A stretch of DNA of 55,335 bases from Gnetum montanum (Eukaryota; Streptophyta; Gnetopsida; Gnetales; Gnetaceae). Location of the stretch: the NCBI GenBank assembly GCA_015680685.1, contig MNCI01017692.1, forward strand, positions 63,191 through 118,525, written 5' to 3'. Both the position numbers and the translations under genes were made by a program. Below, piece after piece: positions 22,330 through 32,369 of the stretch (its first letter is position 1; every line of letters begins with the position of its first letter). The notes beneath the pieces are model-generated. The model did no database searches and was not told where the DNA came from. It was given only the letters and a program-made list of their open reading frames with translations.

Positions 22330-23915
22330 CTATGTGATTCGACTACTTTCATAAATATTTGTTGTGATTGCCTGGAGTACATTGCTTTTGCAAATGATGT
22401 TTACTTGGTTGCAAAAGAGATAATGCCTCCACTTCTTAAGTGCAAAGACTAAGGTGAGGTAGTTCTTTTTCACATCATTGTATTTTGCTTCATTGGCCAC
22501 TAATGCATGGCTTAGGTAATATATAGGAACCTTTGAGCGATCGTCTCACTTTTGACAAAGTAGAGAAGCAATGGATGTATCAGAAGTTGAAAGGTAGATA
22601 TATAAAGGTTTATCTTCTTATCGAGGATAGATTGTTGGAAGCTAAGCCAAATCTTATTTAAGGTTGTCAAATGCATCTTGGCATTGAGTTTTCCACTCAA
22701 AGTGGACTTGATTTTTGAGCAAATGTTGCATTGGCCATAGCTTATTAGTCAACTGTGTGATAAATCGACATATGAATTGCAATTTTCCTTGCCTTATAAC
22801 CCATGTAGCTCCTTAAGGTTAGTTGGTGGTGCTAAGTTGATGATGGCCTTAACCTTATCAGAGTCTATGTGTGTGCCTATTTTTGATACCATGAAACCTA
22901 GCATGTGACCCATCTTGACACTAAAGACACACTTCTTAGGATTTAGCCTAAGGTCATATTTAAGGCAACGTTTGAGTATGTAGTCTAAGTTATTTGCATG
23001 ATCATGTGCCATTTTGGACTTAACTGCTATGTCATCAACATAGTCATTGCGCAAGTCTAACAAGTAGTCATTAAAGATGTATGCCATGACATGTTGGTAG
23101 GTTTCTCTTACATTCTTTAGCCTGAAAGGCATCATTGTATAGCAAAATGTACCCCAAGGGGTCATGAAGGTTGTACTCTAGGTTGATCCAAATTTGGTTG
23201 TATCCAGAGAACTCATCCATCAAGGACAACAAGGCATGACCAGCTGTGGTATCAACCAATTGATTGATATTAGGCAATGAAAAATCATCTTTGATGGTCA
23301 CCTTGTTCAAGTCTCGAAATTCTATGCAAATGCATATGCTTCCATTTTTCTTAGGTACAACCATGATGTTGAAGACCCAGTTTGCATAGTCAATGGCCCA
23401 GATGAAACCAGCCTTGTTAAGCTTGGTGATTTCATCATGGACTACCAATGCCACCTCAAGCCTAACCTTACAGGCTTTCTATTTAACTAGTTTTATTTGA
23501 GGATCAAGGATGATATTATGTTGCACTATGCAAGGATCTAGGCTTGGCATGTTTTTGTAGGACCATGAAAATGCCTTGATGTTGTCATTGAGTGTTTTTG
23601 TGATGCTTTGGACATTTTGAGGCTCTAATAAGAAACTAAGTTTCAGTGTCTTTGCCTTGTCATTAAGTGTTGCTATAGGGACTTCAATGAGGGGATCCTC
23701 AATGATGTCACCTAACCCTAGATTGAGAGCCCTAATTAGATGGTTGGGCCAATCTAGTGGTGTTTCTATGGATTTACATAGTCATCACAGGTTGTGGGCT
23801 CAAGGTCTAAGCATTGGGCATCAATGTCTCAAATGAGATCACTGTGAGGTCTAGTGAGGACCAAAGGTGAATGAAGATGCTCGTATGCACTCATGTTGTA
23901 ATTCTGGGACATATC
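22330..23915 (-). pseudogene. Reverse transcriptase and RNase H of the old Tat-like element
   Basis: Minus-strand order: acidic linker after a possible splice acceptor, FSWSYKNMPSLDP (about 23560), KAGFIWAIDYANWV, PKKNGSICICIEFRDLNK, the palm motifs LMDEFSGYNQI and YVDDI (about 23250-23030), LNPKKCVFSV, then RNase H with IYYLSHALVANEAKYNDVKK near 22530-22460. The YVDD active site is retained, but LMDEFSGYN and MPFRLKNV depart from the family's FMDGFSGYN and MPFGLKNA. A one-base shift lies between 23454 and 23165, and stops occur (for example K-TAG-KACKV). It copied RNA into cDNA when intact. Confidence 0.85.
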
Positions 23916-23935
23916 CTGCAAAACCACCAGAAAGA
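23910..23935 (-). promoter_or_regulatory. Putative 3' splice site upstream of RT
   Basis: Minus-strand TTCTGGTGGTTTTGCAG precedes GATATGTCCCAG, the first readable codons of the RT block (DMSQNY...). Ogre-type elements are known to have an intron between protease and RT. The AG falls at 23916-23917. Donor not identified. Confidence 0.45.
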
Positions 23936-24063
23936 ACGTCAAGCCACACCTATCTTAATAGAGTCAAAATGCATAACATGAGGAAAGCAATGTAATGAAT
24001 AATTTCCTAAACATGCAAGAGTTGACGTTAGAAAAGCAAACATGTGAGCCGTTTCAGGCCTCA

Positions 24064-24140
24064 TCAAGCTATGGATTGCCAGTTTAAGATCTTAGCAAAC
24101 TGTGATTTGCTAGTTTAAGGTGTTAGTGAATTGTGATTGG
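24064..24140 (-). repeat. Two further TAGTTTAA motif copies
   Basis: CAGTTTAAGATCTTAGC and TAGTTTAAGGTGTTAGT, matching the arrays at 20030-20400 and 26590-26935. They lie on the RT side of the antisense gene. Confidence 0.6.
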
Positions 24141-25423
24141 TGTAAGGTGCATTGGTTCAAGCAAGGCAAAGAGTGTCTAGGTTGTGGAATTAGGTTGGGC
24201 ATTTGCTAGGCAACCAGAAAAATCTCAAAAATTTTCTAAGTCTAGGAATTGTTAAGAAAAATTCAAAAATGTTTCTAACTCTGGCTGCTACACTCACCCC
24301 TTGCTATGCTTCACAAAAAACTTACAAAAACTTTCTTAAGTGTGGGAGCATCGGTGAGGTAGGTGGTGCATTTAATTATCCTAGGAGGGTATATATGCAT
24401 GATTCACTGAGGGTAAATAATCATTTTTCAAAGTGTGAATGAGGAATTATAGAGCATAACACAGTTTGAAATAGGAGTGATAGCCAATGCGTAGCAATTG
24501 GAGTGCAGTGGCTAAAGTGTAGCACTAGGATGACATGCTGCAACAACCATCAACATTCTGGACTTGCCAATGTGGATGAGGGAAGGTGAGCCTTGGAATG
24601 CCTAGCATAGGTGTAGGTGGAGGAGAGGAGAGCACCGCTGACCACTAAGTATGCTTGCTATGCTCGTCCCTTTTTGCACCATTTGTCTTTTTACATTCTA
24701 CCTTCTCTTGCGTAGAGTTGGGGTTTGAGTCATGGGGCAGCCTACCTTGGCAGGGATTACTACCACCCTAGCTACCTTGGTGGTTACAACCTAGGGGAGA
24801 AGACACATGCATGGGTTGTGGATATTTGTTGATGCATTGATGTTTTATTTTAATTGTTTATGGAAAATGGAACAAGGGATAACGTATGGGCTATGAGGGA
24901 TTTGATATGTTTATTCTTGAGGGATGCAGCGCATGGGGTGAGGAAGAGGAAAAAAATAAGGGTTTTGTCCTAGTAGTGGACTAAGACTTCCCTCATTGGG
25001 AGCCATGCCGTGTGGAGGACATAGAATGGGGTGAAAATGACCATGGCTAGGGGATGCATGGCTAGGGTTTCTTTGTTTCCTTTTTCTCCTTTTTTCTTCC
25101 CCATGTGGGTGAGGGCAATGGTGGTGCAAGAGTGTACTATGGTTCTATGCTTTTACAGCAAGGTTTGGTGAGCGAAGGATTGGGGCAAGGGTTAAGCTAT
25201 TATGGCTAAAAATAGCTACAACCAAGGGATAGGATTCTACCATCACTTATTTTATGATGTAGGGGCAATGTAGGGTGAGGGAAAAGTGAGGGTTAGGCAT
25301 CATAGGGACATGTGGGGAGATGGCCATAGGGATGAGGAAAGGGACAACGATGAGGCCATAGGGGCAATAGCCACGGCAAATGGGGCTAAGGAGTTTCCAC
25401 AAGCCTCTATTTGAGAGCTTGGA
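24141..25423. other. Unassigned CpG-poor stretch
   Basis: About 1.3 kb with no convincing coding. A few phrases (TGCTACACTCACCCCTTGCTATGC, CTCAAAAATTTTC) recall the old Tat-like LTR. It ends where CpG content and open reading frame suddenly appear near 25430. It could be the missing 5' part of an older antisense gene, but I cannot show this. Confidence 0.35.
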
Positions 25424-26287
25424 ATGCTAAGTCATTATGGACCTATAGGCGTTCCATTGAACAGTTGTGGCTGCGATATACAGGCAAAAGAAAAGGCTGT
25501 CTCTGAGTTGTCAGTGGAACGTGACAATCTGAAGGCTCGGTACGAGTTCACCGCTGCCAGACTAAGCGGAGATCGCTCTTGGCGAACGTCGGAGGTTACG
25601 TACACCAGGTATTGGGATCTACTGAATTGTCATGCGTCGCTGACTCGGAGAATGGTAAAGTGCAAAGCCCAAATTGATCTCCTGAACCTTAAATGTCAAG
25701 ATTGGAAAGCCTTCGCTTCCAAGGTTCGTAAGTGGGGTCGAGATGAGAAAAATCACAAACATTACTACAAGAAGTTGTTAAAAGAGGTGTCTGTTGAAAA
25801 ACGCCAACTAGAGATGTTTGTGGAAGGTCTAGGTTTGCGTTCTGCTTTCGATACTTTTGCTCAAAATACAACTGTGGAGATGGAGTCTCCTACAAGGGTG
25901 ATCACAACTGCTTCTGGGGAAACATTGGTGGGTGAGTTCCCTCTAAAACGTCCTACTTGGTCGGTTGTCGACAAAGGCAAGACTTTGGAAGACGTTGACT
26001 TAGGCCTTGATGGGATAAACTGGGCAAGCATTTCAGAAGAGGAAATCCTTCGTCGGTTGGAATTCGGCTTAGGGGGATCTCCTATGGTAAGTGTTTTATC
26101 CTTATGAAGTTAATGTATTGAATAACGTTTAACATTTTGACATTCGCTTATTCTTATGTTGGTTGTTCATTTTTGGTATTTTCAGGATGAAGGTGGCGAT
26201 GATGCCCAAGAAGCTGGCCCCAGTGGAGCGGGGGCCCCAGACGCTAGTGGATCCAAAGGGGATGACCCTCCCGCCCCGGATGTTTAG
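25424..26287 (+). CDS. Two-exon gene antisense to the Tat-like element, coiled-coil protein
   Basis: Exon 1 ends in phase 0 at 26086 (GGGGGATCTCCTATG before GTAAGT). A 99-bp intron, 26087-26185, ends in GGTATTTTCAG. Exon 2, 26186-26287, gives DEGGDDAQEAGPSG and ends PPAPDV before TAG. Without splicing the frame stops after seven more residues. The 254-residue product is hydrophilic: a helical, coiled-coil-like middle (KEKAVSELSVERDNLKARY, later KLLKEVSVEKRQLEMFVEGL) and an acidic Gly/Pro tail. No stops occur, unlike its surroundings. The true start is doubtful: the left part may be a junction, and CAG at 25481-25483 could be an upstream splice acceptor. Antisense extra genes are known in Tat-lineage elements (for example Grande gene 23), and I infer this is one. 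Function unknown; a link to plant mobile-domain proteins is possible but not shown. Confidence 0.65.
26087..26185 (+). other. GT-AG intron of the antisense gene
   Basis: 99 bp, AT-rich, donor ATG-GTAAGT, acceptor TTGGTATTTTCAG-GA. It separates two open segments in matching phase. The signals are on the plus strand only, which argues for genuine antisense transcription. Confidence 0.7.
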
Positions 26288-26589
26288 TGTTTTAATTTTT
26301 TAAGTTTTTATTGTTTTGTTTTTGACTCAGATTTATACGGAAATTGTGACTTGAAAATTTTGCGATGGATTAAAACAGTTGAAACTTGTAATTGTACAAC
26401 ATTGGATGTCAGAAAAGTTTTGTTGATTTTGAATTTAATTGTAAACACGACATGACAATGTAAAATATTTTGGCTTGTTTTTGAGTTACACGGCACGATA
26501 ATGTAAAATGTTTTCGAGTTTACTTTTCTGTTTTAAGCATAATGTACTGGAGCGATTATAAATGATATGTGAAAAGGAAAACAAAGTAC

Positions 26590-26935
26590 GTACTAGTTTA
26601 AGGCCGTTTCGGGCCCCTATGCGTAGTTTATGGCCATTTTAGGCCCCACGTACTAGTTTATGGCCATTTCGGGCCCCATTGTAAACAAGTAACATTTTAG
26701 ACAAGGTGGGTAAGTTTCTCAGTGGACCGATCATCTCTGATCGTGGCTAGTTTTATGTCATTGCGGACATGATAGTTTAACGTCTTTCCGGACAAGGAGT
26801 GTTGTTTAATTTTAATATTTTTGTTGTTGTTACTTTTTTTGGGTTTTTATCGTAGTTTAGTGTTATTTCGGACGTGTTGTAGTTTAACGTCATTTCAGAC
26901 TGCACATAGTTTAACGTCATTTCGGACGAAGTGCG
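26590..26935 (-). repeat. TAGTTTAACGTCATT motif block after protease
   Basis: About eight copies of a 21-25-bp motif (TAGTTTAACGTCATTTCGGA and variants with GGCCATTTCGGGCCCC), most regular at 26745-26935. It lies between the end of the protease frame and the 3' end of the antisense gene. CpGs are kept here, unlike in the homologous array at 20030-20400. Confidence 0.8.
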
Positions 26936-26950
26936 ATGATCTTATTTTAA

Positions 26951-29900
26951 TTATTTTTTGATTCTTTTTATTTTTATGTCCTGTGATGTATTAACTGGTA
27001 TGATTTTGTATTCGGCGTCCCCTTCGCTGATCACGTTGAATGGTAATTTAGCCCAAGGGACGTTTGATGGAATGGCTTTCATGTCAGTGTTTTCAAGTGT
27101 TTCAGTAGTTGTCGCGAGTTCCGTGTTAATTTCCACTTGATGAGTTGTATGTACTGCATCAGACGCGGGTGTTTCTGTTTTAGGTGGGTCTTGTTCTATG
27201 TTCAAAGGTTTACTGCTTGCCAGTTGTTGCGCAGTTTTATCTTTTCCTTTAGGCTCTTCAAGCTTGATCTCCGAGCCTTGGTCCATGTCCACGTGTGATG
27301 AGATAGTAGGGATAGCGGCATCCCCGTGTATAATGATTTCACCGCCTTCATAAGGCAGGTGGATCTCCTGGTGTATAGGGGAGGAGACAGCTCTCAGTTG
27401 GACCAACCAGGGTCTTCCCAATATTAGGTTGAACCCTGGTATCTCATCAACTACTAGGAAGTCAGTAGATGTAGGGAACTGGTCCCCCACTATGAAATCT
27501 AAGGTTACTGTGCCTTTTACCGTTAGACGTGACCCACTGAATGACTTTAAACATGTAGTTGCAGTTGGTTTAATTAATTCAGTAAGTCCCAATCGCTCAA
27601 CGATGGGATATGGTACAACATTTGTTGAGGCCCCATCGTCTACGTGGACCCTATGTATCTTGAACTTGTTGATACGTATCATTATGAACATGGGGGCTGT
27701 TGTTATTTCCCCTGTTTTCTTGTCCACCTTAATATTGTCGTCATGGAAGCTTAATGGTTTAAGAGTTGTTCCGTGAGGCGAGTACATCACGACATGAATG
27801 GAGGGTTCATTTGGGGGCAAATCCTCGCTTACCGGGATTGACGTTAACATACGTACCAAAGCTTCCCGGTGTGTTTGGGATGTTAGGACCAAGTCGTACA
27901 AGCTTAGTGAAGTGTTCTTTTGTTTCAGTGCTTGGGTGACTTGTGTCAAGGCCGTTGCGAAGTTTCTACTGTTGGGGACGTTTTTATCGGCAACGACTGG
28001 GTCCATTGGGCCCAGCAGTTTTATTTCATGTTTTGTCGATTTTTCATTCTTGTTTGGCACTGTCATTTTACGTGGTTCATGTTTTTCAGATGATTCACCT
28101 TCGTTATCCGCGCTCGGTTGGTTATCAAGTGACGACATAGGCACGGAGCTAAGCAGAGTGGGCTTGGGTGGCCCCACAGCTAGCCGTTGGCGTTCCTTCT
28201 CCACACGTTCCCGTGTAAGCCTGTCTGCTAGGCGTTCTCGTGTGTGGCGTGGAGGTGGGACTAGTCTTGGCACCTCAAGTTACCCTGGGATTCGCACCAC
28301 ATATGGAGCTGGACGGGGTTGCAGTTGTACCGTAGGATGTGACTGGTTAGAAGGCTGGCCAGGGACCCTAATGATGTAGGGGCTAGGTTTGCCTTGAGCT
28401 CGTGAGGTGGAGGTTTGGTAGTCATTAGGAGTTTCGGGTATCCTAACGACATATGGAGTTAGTTTCGGCAAAGGTTGGACCTCTGCCGTTGTGATTGCTG
28501 GTGGTACTCGGACTATGAAAGGGGCAGGCCAAGTAGAAGGGGTTGATGCATTTGAGGGGATAACGGGAGGGATACGCACTACGTATGGTTTGTCCCGTGT
28601 CATGGTGCTGGATGTGGGTGTGGCCGAAGGTACTTAGACGACGTATGGTTGCTGCGGGGTACGTGGTGGTTGAGACGCGGACGTGGAGACAACGGGAGGA
28701 ATCCAAACTACGAAGGGCCTACCAGGTGTTTCCTGTTTATGCTCGGGGTAAACGGTGTTGATGTTAAGTAGCTCAGAATCTTCATCAAAGCAGATTGTAT
28801 TAATAACATACGACGCCTCCTTGGTGTTCAGGGGATCTTTGTATACCCCCATGACTTGATTCTACGGTTGGATCGGGTTGGCCTCGTCAAAAGTGATTTG
28901 GCCATCATCGATCATCCACTGAATATCCTATTTCAAGGTGAAACAGTAATCCGTACCGTGCCCGTTGCGTTGATGGTAATCACAAAAGCGATCCATTCTA
29001 AAACCTTTGGGTACGGGAGGCTCATCCGGCGTTGCTAAACTTGGGATCTGAACGAGTTGGTAGAACTAGTTATGTCTCTGGATGGTCGCGGGGGACAACT
29101 ATTTATGTTTCATCAGCCCATCCTTCAGGAGTTGATTGAAGAGTTGGGATGGCTTCATTGGCAGAGGCGTGTATTGAGAGGGTTCTTTCCTCTCGAAGTT
29201 TCGCGTACGGTTGGTTGGGTTCTGTTGCGATGATTCTTGTGCGGTTGTGGGAGTTGGCTTATTGTAGTTAGTAGGGGTTACCGGCGGTTTGTTTTGTTGT
29301 TGTGCCCCTGCTATCGCCGCTATAGTTGCCTTAGCCTTCTCTTTATCTTTTTTGGTGTGTTGATTCTGAAAGGCTAGGTATGCAGGGTCATGGCTATTTT
29401 GGGCCGCTTCTTCTATGTTTTTAATTTGTAAAAATGCTTGGTTAAGATCATGCGCATTAAGGTAATATAGCTTGGATTTAAAGAAATCGTTAACGACCCC
29501 TTTTAGAATAGTAAGCAAGTAGGTCTGGGAGATTGGCTCATGCAGCTCGTTGAGAGCGGGGCTCCACCTCTGGATAAATTTCTGCACAGGTTTAAGCGGT
29601 GCTTGCTTGACCTGTATGAGGCTGTCCAGGGTGGCCTTGGGTTTCAAGTTGTACTTGAACTGAGTCACGAACTAATGTAATAAGTCTTCCAAGGAGAAGA
29701 TGGAATTCCTTGGCAAGGCCCGATACCAGTCAAGTGCTCTCCCTGCGAGGGACATGGGGAATACTCGGAGAATGGAATGGGGCCATGCCTGGAGCAGTGC
29801 GCATTCTAACCTAAATGTTATCAAGTGTGCATTAGGGTCTGTCTCCCTGTTGTACTTGGTTAGTGTTGGTAAGGAAACGCCTTTGGGCAAGGTTAAGGGT

Positions 29901-31099
29901 TGGACAAATGAGCTGGTGGGGTCGTCTTGGTAGAAGTCCACTACCTTCAGCTCCCCATCGGCGGCTATTTTGAGGTATTTTACCTCGTCAGCTAATTCTT
30001 GCATTAGTTTCTTGGCATCCGCCCAATCTTGGGCACTCGGTAACATGGCAGCTTGAGGTTGTTCTATATTATACGGGTTGGACTGCTGGACGGTGGGTTG
30101 AAAGGCCGAAAGTTGTGCGGCCAGGGGTTGTACTTGTGGCATGTGATAGGGGAAAGGCTGTGGTTGCTGTGGTGGTGGCTGTACTGGGGGAACGTTGGCT
30201 GGTTGGACCATATGGGGTGGTATGTTATAGTAAGGAGGTTGATGTTGCTGTGGTTGAGCGCCCATCGTTACCCGTTGTCCAGCTACATTTTGCGGAGGGA
30301 CCCCCTGTTGGGTTACGACAGTAGAAGGGGTTGTATGCATTTGAATGTGTGGGATGTAGTGAGCGGATGTGGAGGCCAGTATCACGTGTGGCATCCCTAT
30401 CACTCAGGGTGGGAGTGTCGCTCCCACGCTATCGTGAGGGGGCGGTGCTTGTGAAGATGGGCCGACTACTGCATCGGGAATGATGGCGAGAGGGAACGTG
30501 CTGAATTGCGGGTCAGTTGGAGGTGGCACATGAGCAAATGAGGATGTGTGCGATGGGGGCATTTGTGTGTGAGTTAGTCTAAGGGGTTGGAGGGGCATGA
30601 TCTCCCCTATACCGGGATGAAAAATGGGGTTAACATGTGCTTGCGGGCTCAGAGTGTGGTAAGAATCCTCTTTCTCAGATTGAGCAGCAAATTCGTCGTC
30701 TTTCTCTAGTTGAGGCTTTAGCGCGGGCTGATCTAATGAGTGGCTCCTTCGCAAGAGGAGTTGGGTAACGAGCTCTGAATACTGCTCTGGAATAGGGATT
30801 ACGTCATACGGGGAAGGGATGAACTCGCGTCCACCCCTGTAAAAGAGTTCGAACTGCCTCTTTACTTCCTCTTCGGCTCGGTCTACAGCTAGGCCAGCTT
30901 GTATCTTAATACATATGAAATTATACTGATCCTGGGTGATAATGTTGGAGGCTGGATCTCTTCCCTGCAACCTTAGGGACCGACGTGGCCCCGCTGGGGG
31001 TTGTACCCCTGGGTGTTGTGCGACAGGCTATTGGACAACCATGGTGTCTAGGATGTTAGTGATTTGAGTGGTGGCAGCCGTAGTGTTTGCGGGGTTCAT
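26951..31099 (-). pseudogene. gag-protease of the younger Tat-like element, nine nonsense changes
   Basis: One minus-strand frame of 1383 codons from ATG 31099 (MNPANTT) to TAA at 26951, with no frameshift. Nine in-frame stops: 31028, 29672, 29099, 29066, 28928 and 28862 (TAG), 30404 (TGA), 28634 and 28280 (TAA). All fit C-to-T changes. Order: proline/glutamine-rich N-terminus, capsid (LTLPKGVSLPTLTKYN... RALDWYRALP near 29900-29700), zinc finger FCDYHQRNGHGTDYC at 28943-28984, a PYVVRIP repeat region, and retropepsin at about 27374-27691 with DDGAST and ILGRPWL. Acidic linker at the end. Gag forms the particle, and the protease matures it. No RT is joined to this frame; the next RT remnant is much older. 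Good preservation marks a recent silenced copy. Confidence 0.88.
28283..28720 (-). repeat. Protein-level repeat PYVVRIP between Gag finger and protease
   Basis: Seven copies spaced by 15-25 residues: RPFVVWIP, QPYVV-stop-VP, KPYVVRIP, APFIVRVP, TPYVVRIP, SPYIIRVP, APYVVRIP. Consensus P-(Y/F)-(V/I)-(V/I)-R-(I/V)-P in a proline-rich, basic linker. The repeats are not identical at DNA level, so the motif was kept by selection or is old. Confidence 0.8.
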
Positions 31100-31666
31100 G
31101 ATGATATATTACGGATATGAAACTATCTGGAGATGTGAAATTAATGTACTGCGCAGTGTACAACATATACACTTTAGTTGACAGCGTATGACAGCGTATA
31201 CAGTGTATATGTGCATAGCGTAGATGGTCAGCGTAGGCGAATATACGGCGTAAGTGGTTTAGCGTATACGTTGGACAGCGTATACAGCGTAAAAGGGTGA
31301 GCGTAAAAATGGGATAAAGGGGACAGCGTAAAAGCAGGCTGTAGCGTAAGACAGGGCTCGGCGTAAAAATAGTATATAGCGTAAAACAAGGCTCAGCGTA
31401 AAAACAGTATATAGCGTAAAACAAGGCTCAGCGTAACATAAGGCACAACGTAAAACAATGTAGCATCAAAAAAAGGCAGCGTGTGGTTTTCTGAGTAAGT
31501 TTGTAAGAGGGAGAGCGTAAATACTGAACATCGTAGACGCTGGACAGTTCGCAGACTAGGTTTTTGGACCGGGCTTCGTGGACGCTGAGAGAGTTTCAGC
31601 AGGAAGCGGCGTAGACGCTCGACAGGGTAAACGCTGGGAAATTCATGGGTAAGGTTTTTTTAGGAG
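31100..31666 (-). repeat. Leader of the younger Tat-like element, AGCGTA-rich
   Basis: Untranslated leader between primer-binding site and gag. From 31178 to 31470 the plus strand has more than fifteen AGCGTA or GGCGTA units. A 35-bp tandem repeat (31355-31389, 31390-31424, partial third) is included. The palindrome core GCGTATAC is shared with the U3 of the LTR. Confidence 0.75.
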
Positions 31667-31684
31667 GCCCTCCTTCTAGCGCCA
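31667..31684 (-). other. Primer-binding site of the younger Tat-like element
   Basis: Minus-strand TGGCGCTAGAAGGAGGGC begins five bases after the LTR end (GCGATACA). The TGG start and position fit a tRNA 3' end. The tRNA was not identified. Confidence 0.65.
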
Positions 31685-32271
31685 ATTTTTGTATCGCTTG
31701 AAATCGTCGATCTCTGGCTGGAAGGAAACAGAGACTATGGGATCGCTGGACGAGTGCAGAAGACCCTGCCTTTGCCTGAGGGCGAGCTGGAATGTATGAA
31801 GGCAAAGTACCTTGGGTGGTCCGCACACGGATCAGACAAGGATTTCCTCGAACGTACACCGAAGTGTTATACGCTGGGTTATGTGTAAACGACGTAACGG
31901 GTGTGAACGAGAGTGTAAATGGCGTAACAAATGCGAACAGGACGTAAGCGTAAACGGGCGTAAACAGAACACATGCACAAAAATAATGTAAACTGTAAAC
32001 AATTTTATGAATGTAACAATTGTCTTATAGGATGAGAATACAGTGCATCAGTCTAACGCAGTTGCGGTGAAACACAAGGTGGACAAAAAGCCCCGGTGAA
32101 TGCAGGGACGGCTGGGCGGGTTTACACTGTAGGCGCAGCTTAGAGACTGTGTGCACGACATAAAGGATTTCCCAGCATAAGAGGGTTTTTGCTCTGGTGT
32201 GCAACGTAATTGCTCCTGGGTATCCTCTGGGATTTTTGCCAACCGACCCGGATGAAGTGGAAAATCGGGGT

Positions 32272-32278
32272 TTTTATA
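32272..32278 (-). promoter_or_regulatory. TATA box of the younger Tat-like LTR
   Basis: Minus-strand GGTATAAAAACCCC, with transcription expected to start some 30 bases further left, giving a long R-U5. Confidence 0.65.
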
Positions 32279-32369
32279 CCGGTTGTTACGCTAGACTCAG
32301 GTTAGGAGACACGTGGTGCGTTGATCGGGTGCGTACACTTTACAAAAATACAATATATTACATCTGTTG

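Noticed and set aside
27798-28379. 193-codon open frame on the plus strand
   Set aside because: It lies exactly opposite the well-supported gag-protease frame, has serine/arginine composition typical of an antisense shadow, and shows no splice or start context.
30053-30454. 133-codon plus-strand frame rich in W, L and Y
   Set aside because: Antisense shadow of the proline/glutamine-rich Gag N-terminus; no independent support.
26951-31099. TAG read as a sense codon (stop suppression or altered code) in the Tat-like gag
   Set aside because: Stops of all three types occur, all fit C-to-T decay, and in the Athila-like family the matching positions are CAG or CGA in sister copies (36995 versus 7728; 7446 versus 36713).
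31355-31424. 35-bp repeats as a CRISPR-like array
   Set aside because: Direct tandem duplication without spacers, in a eukaryotic retroelement leader.
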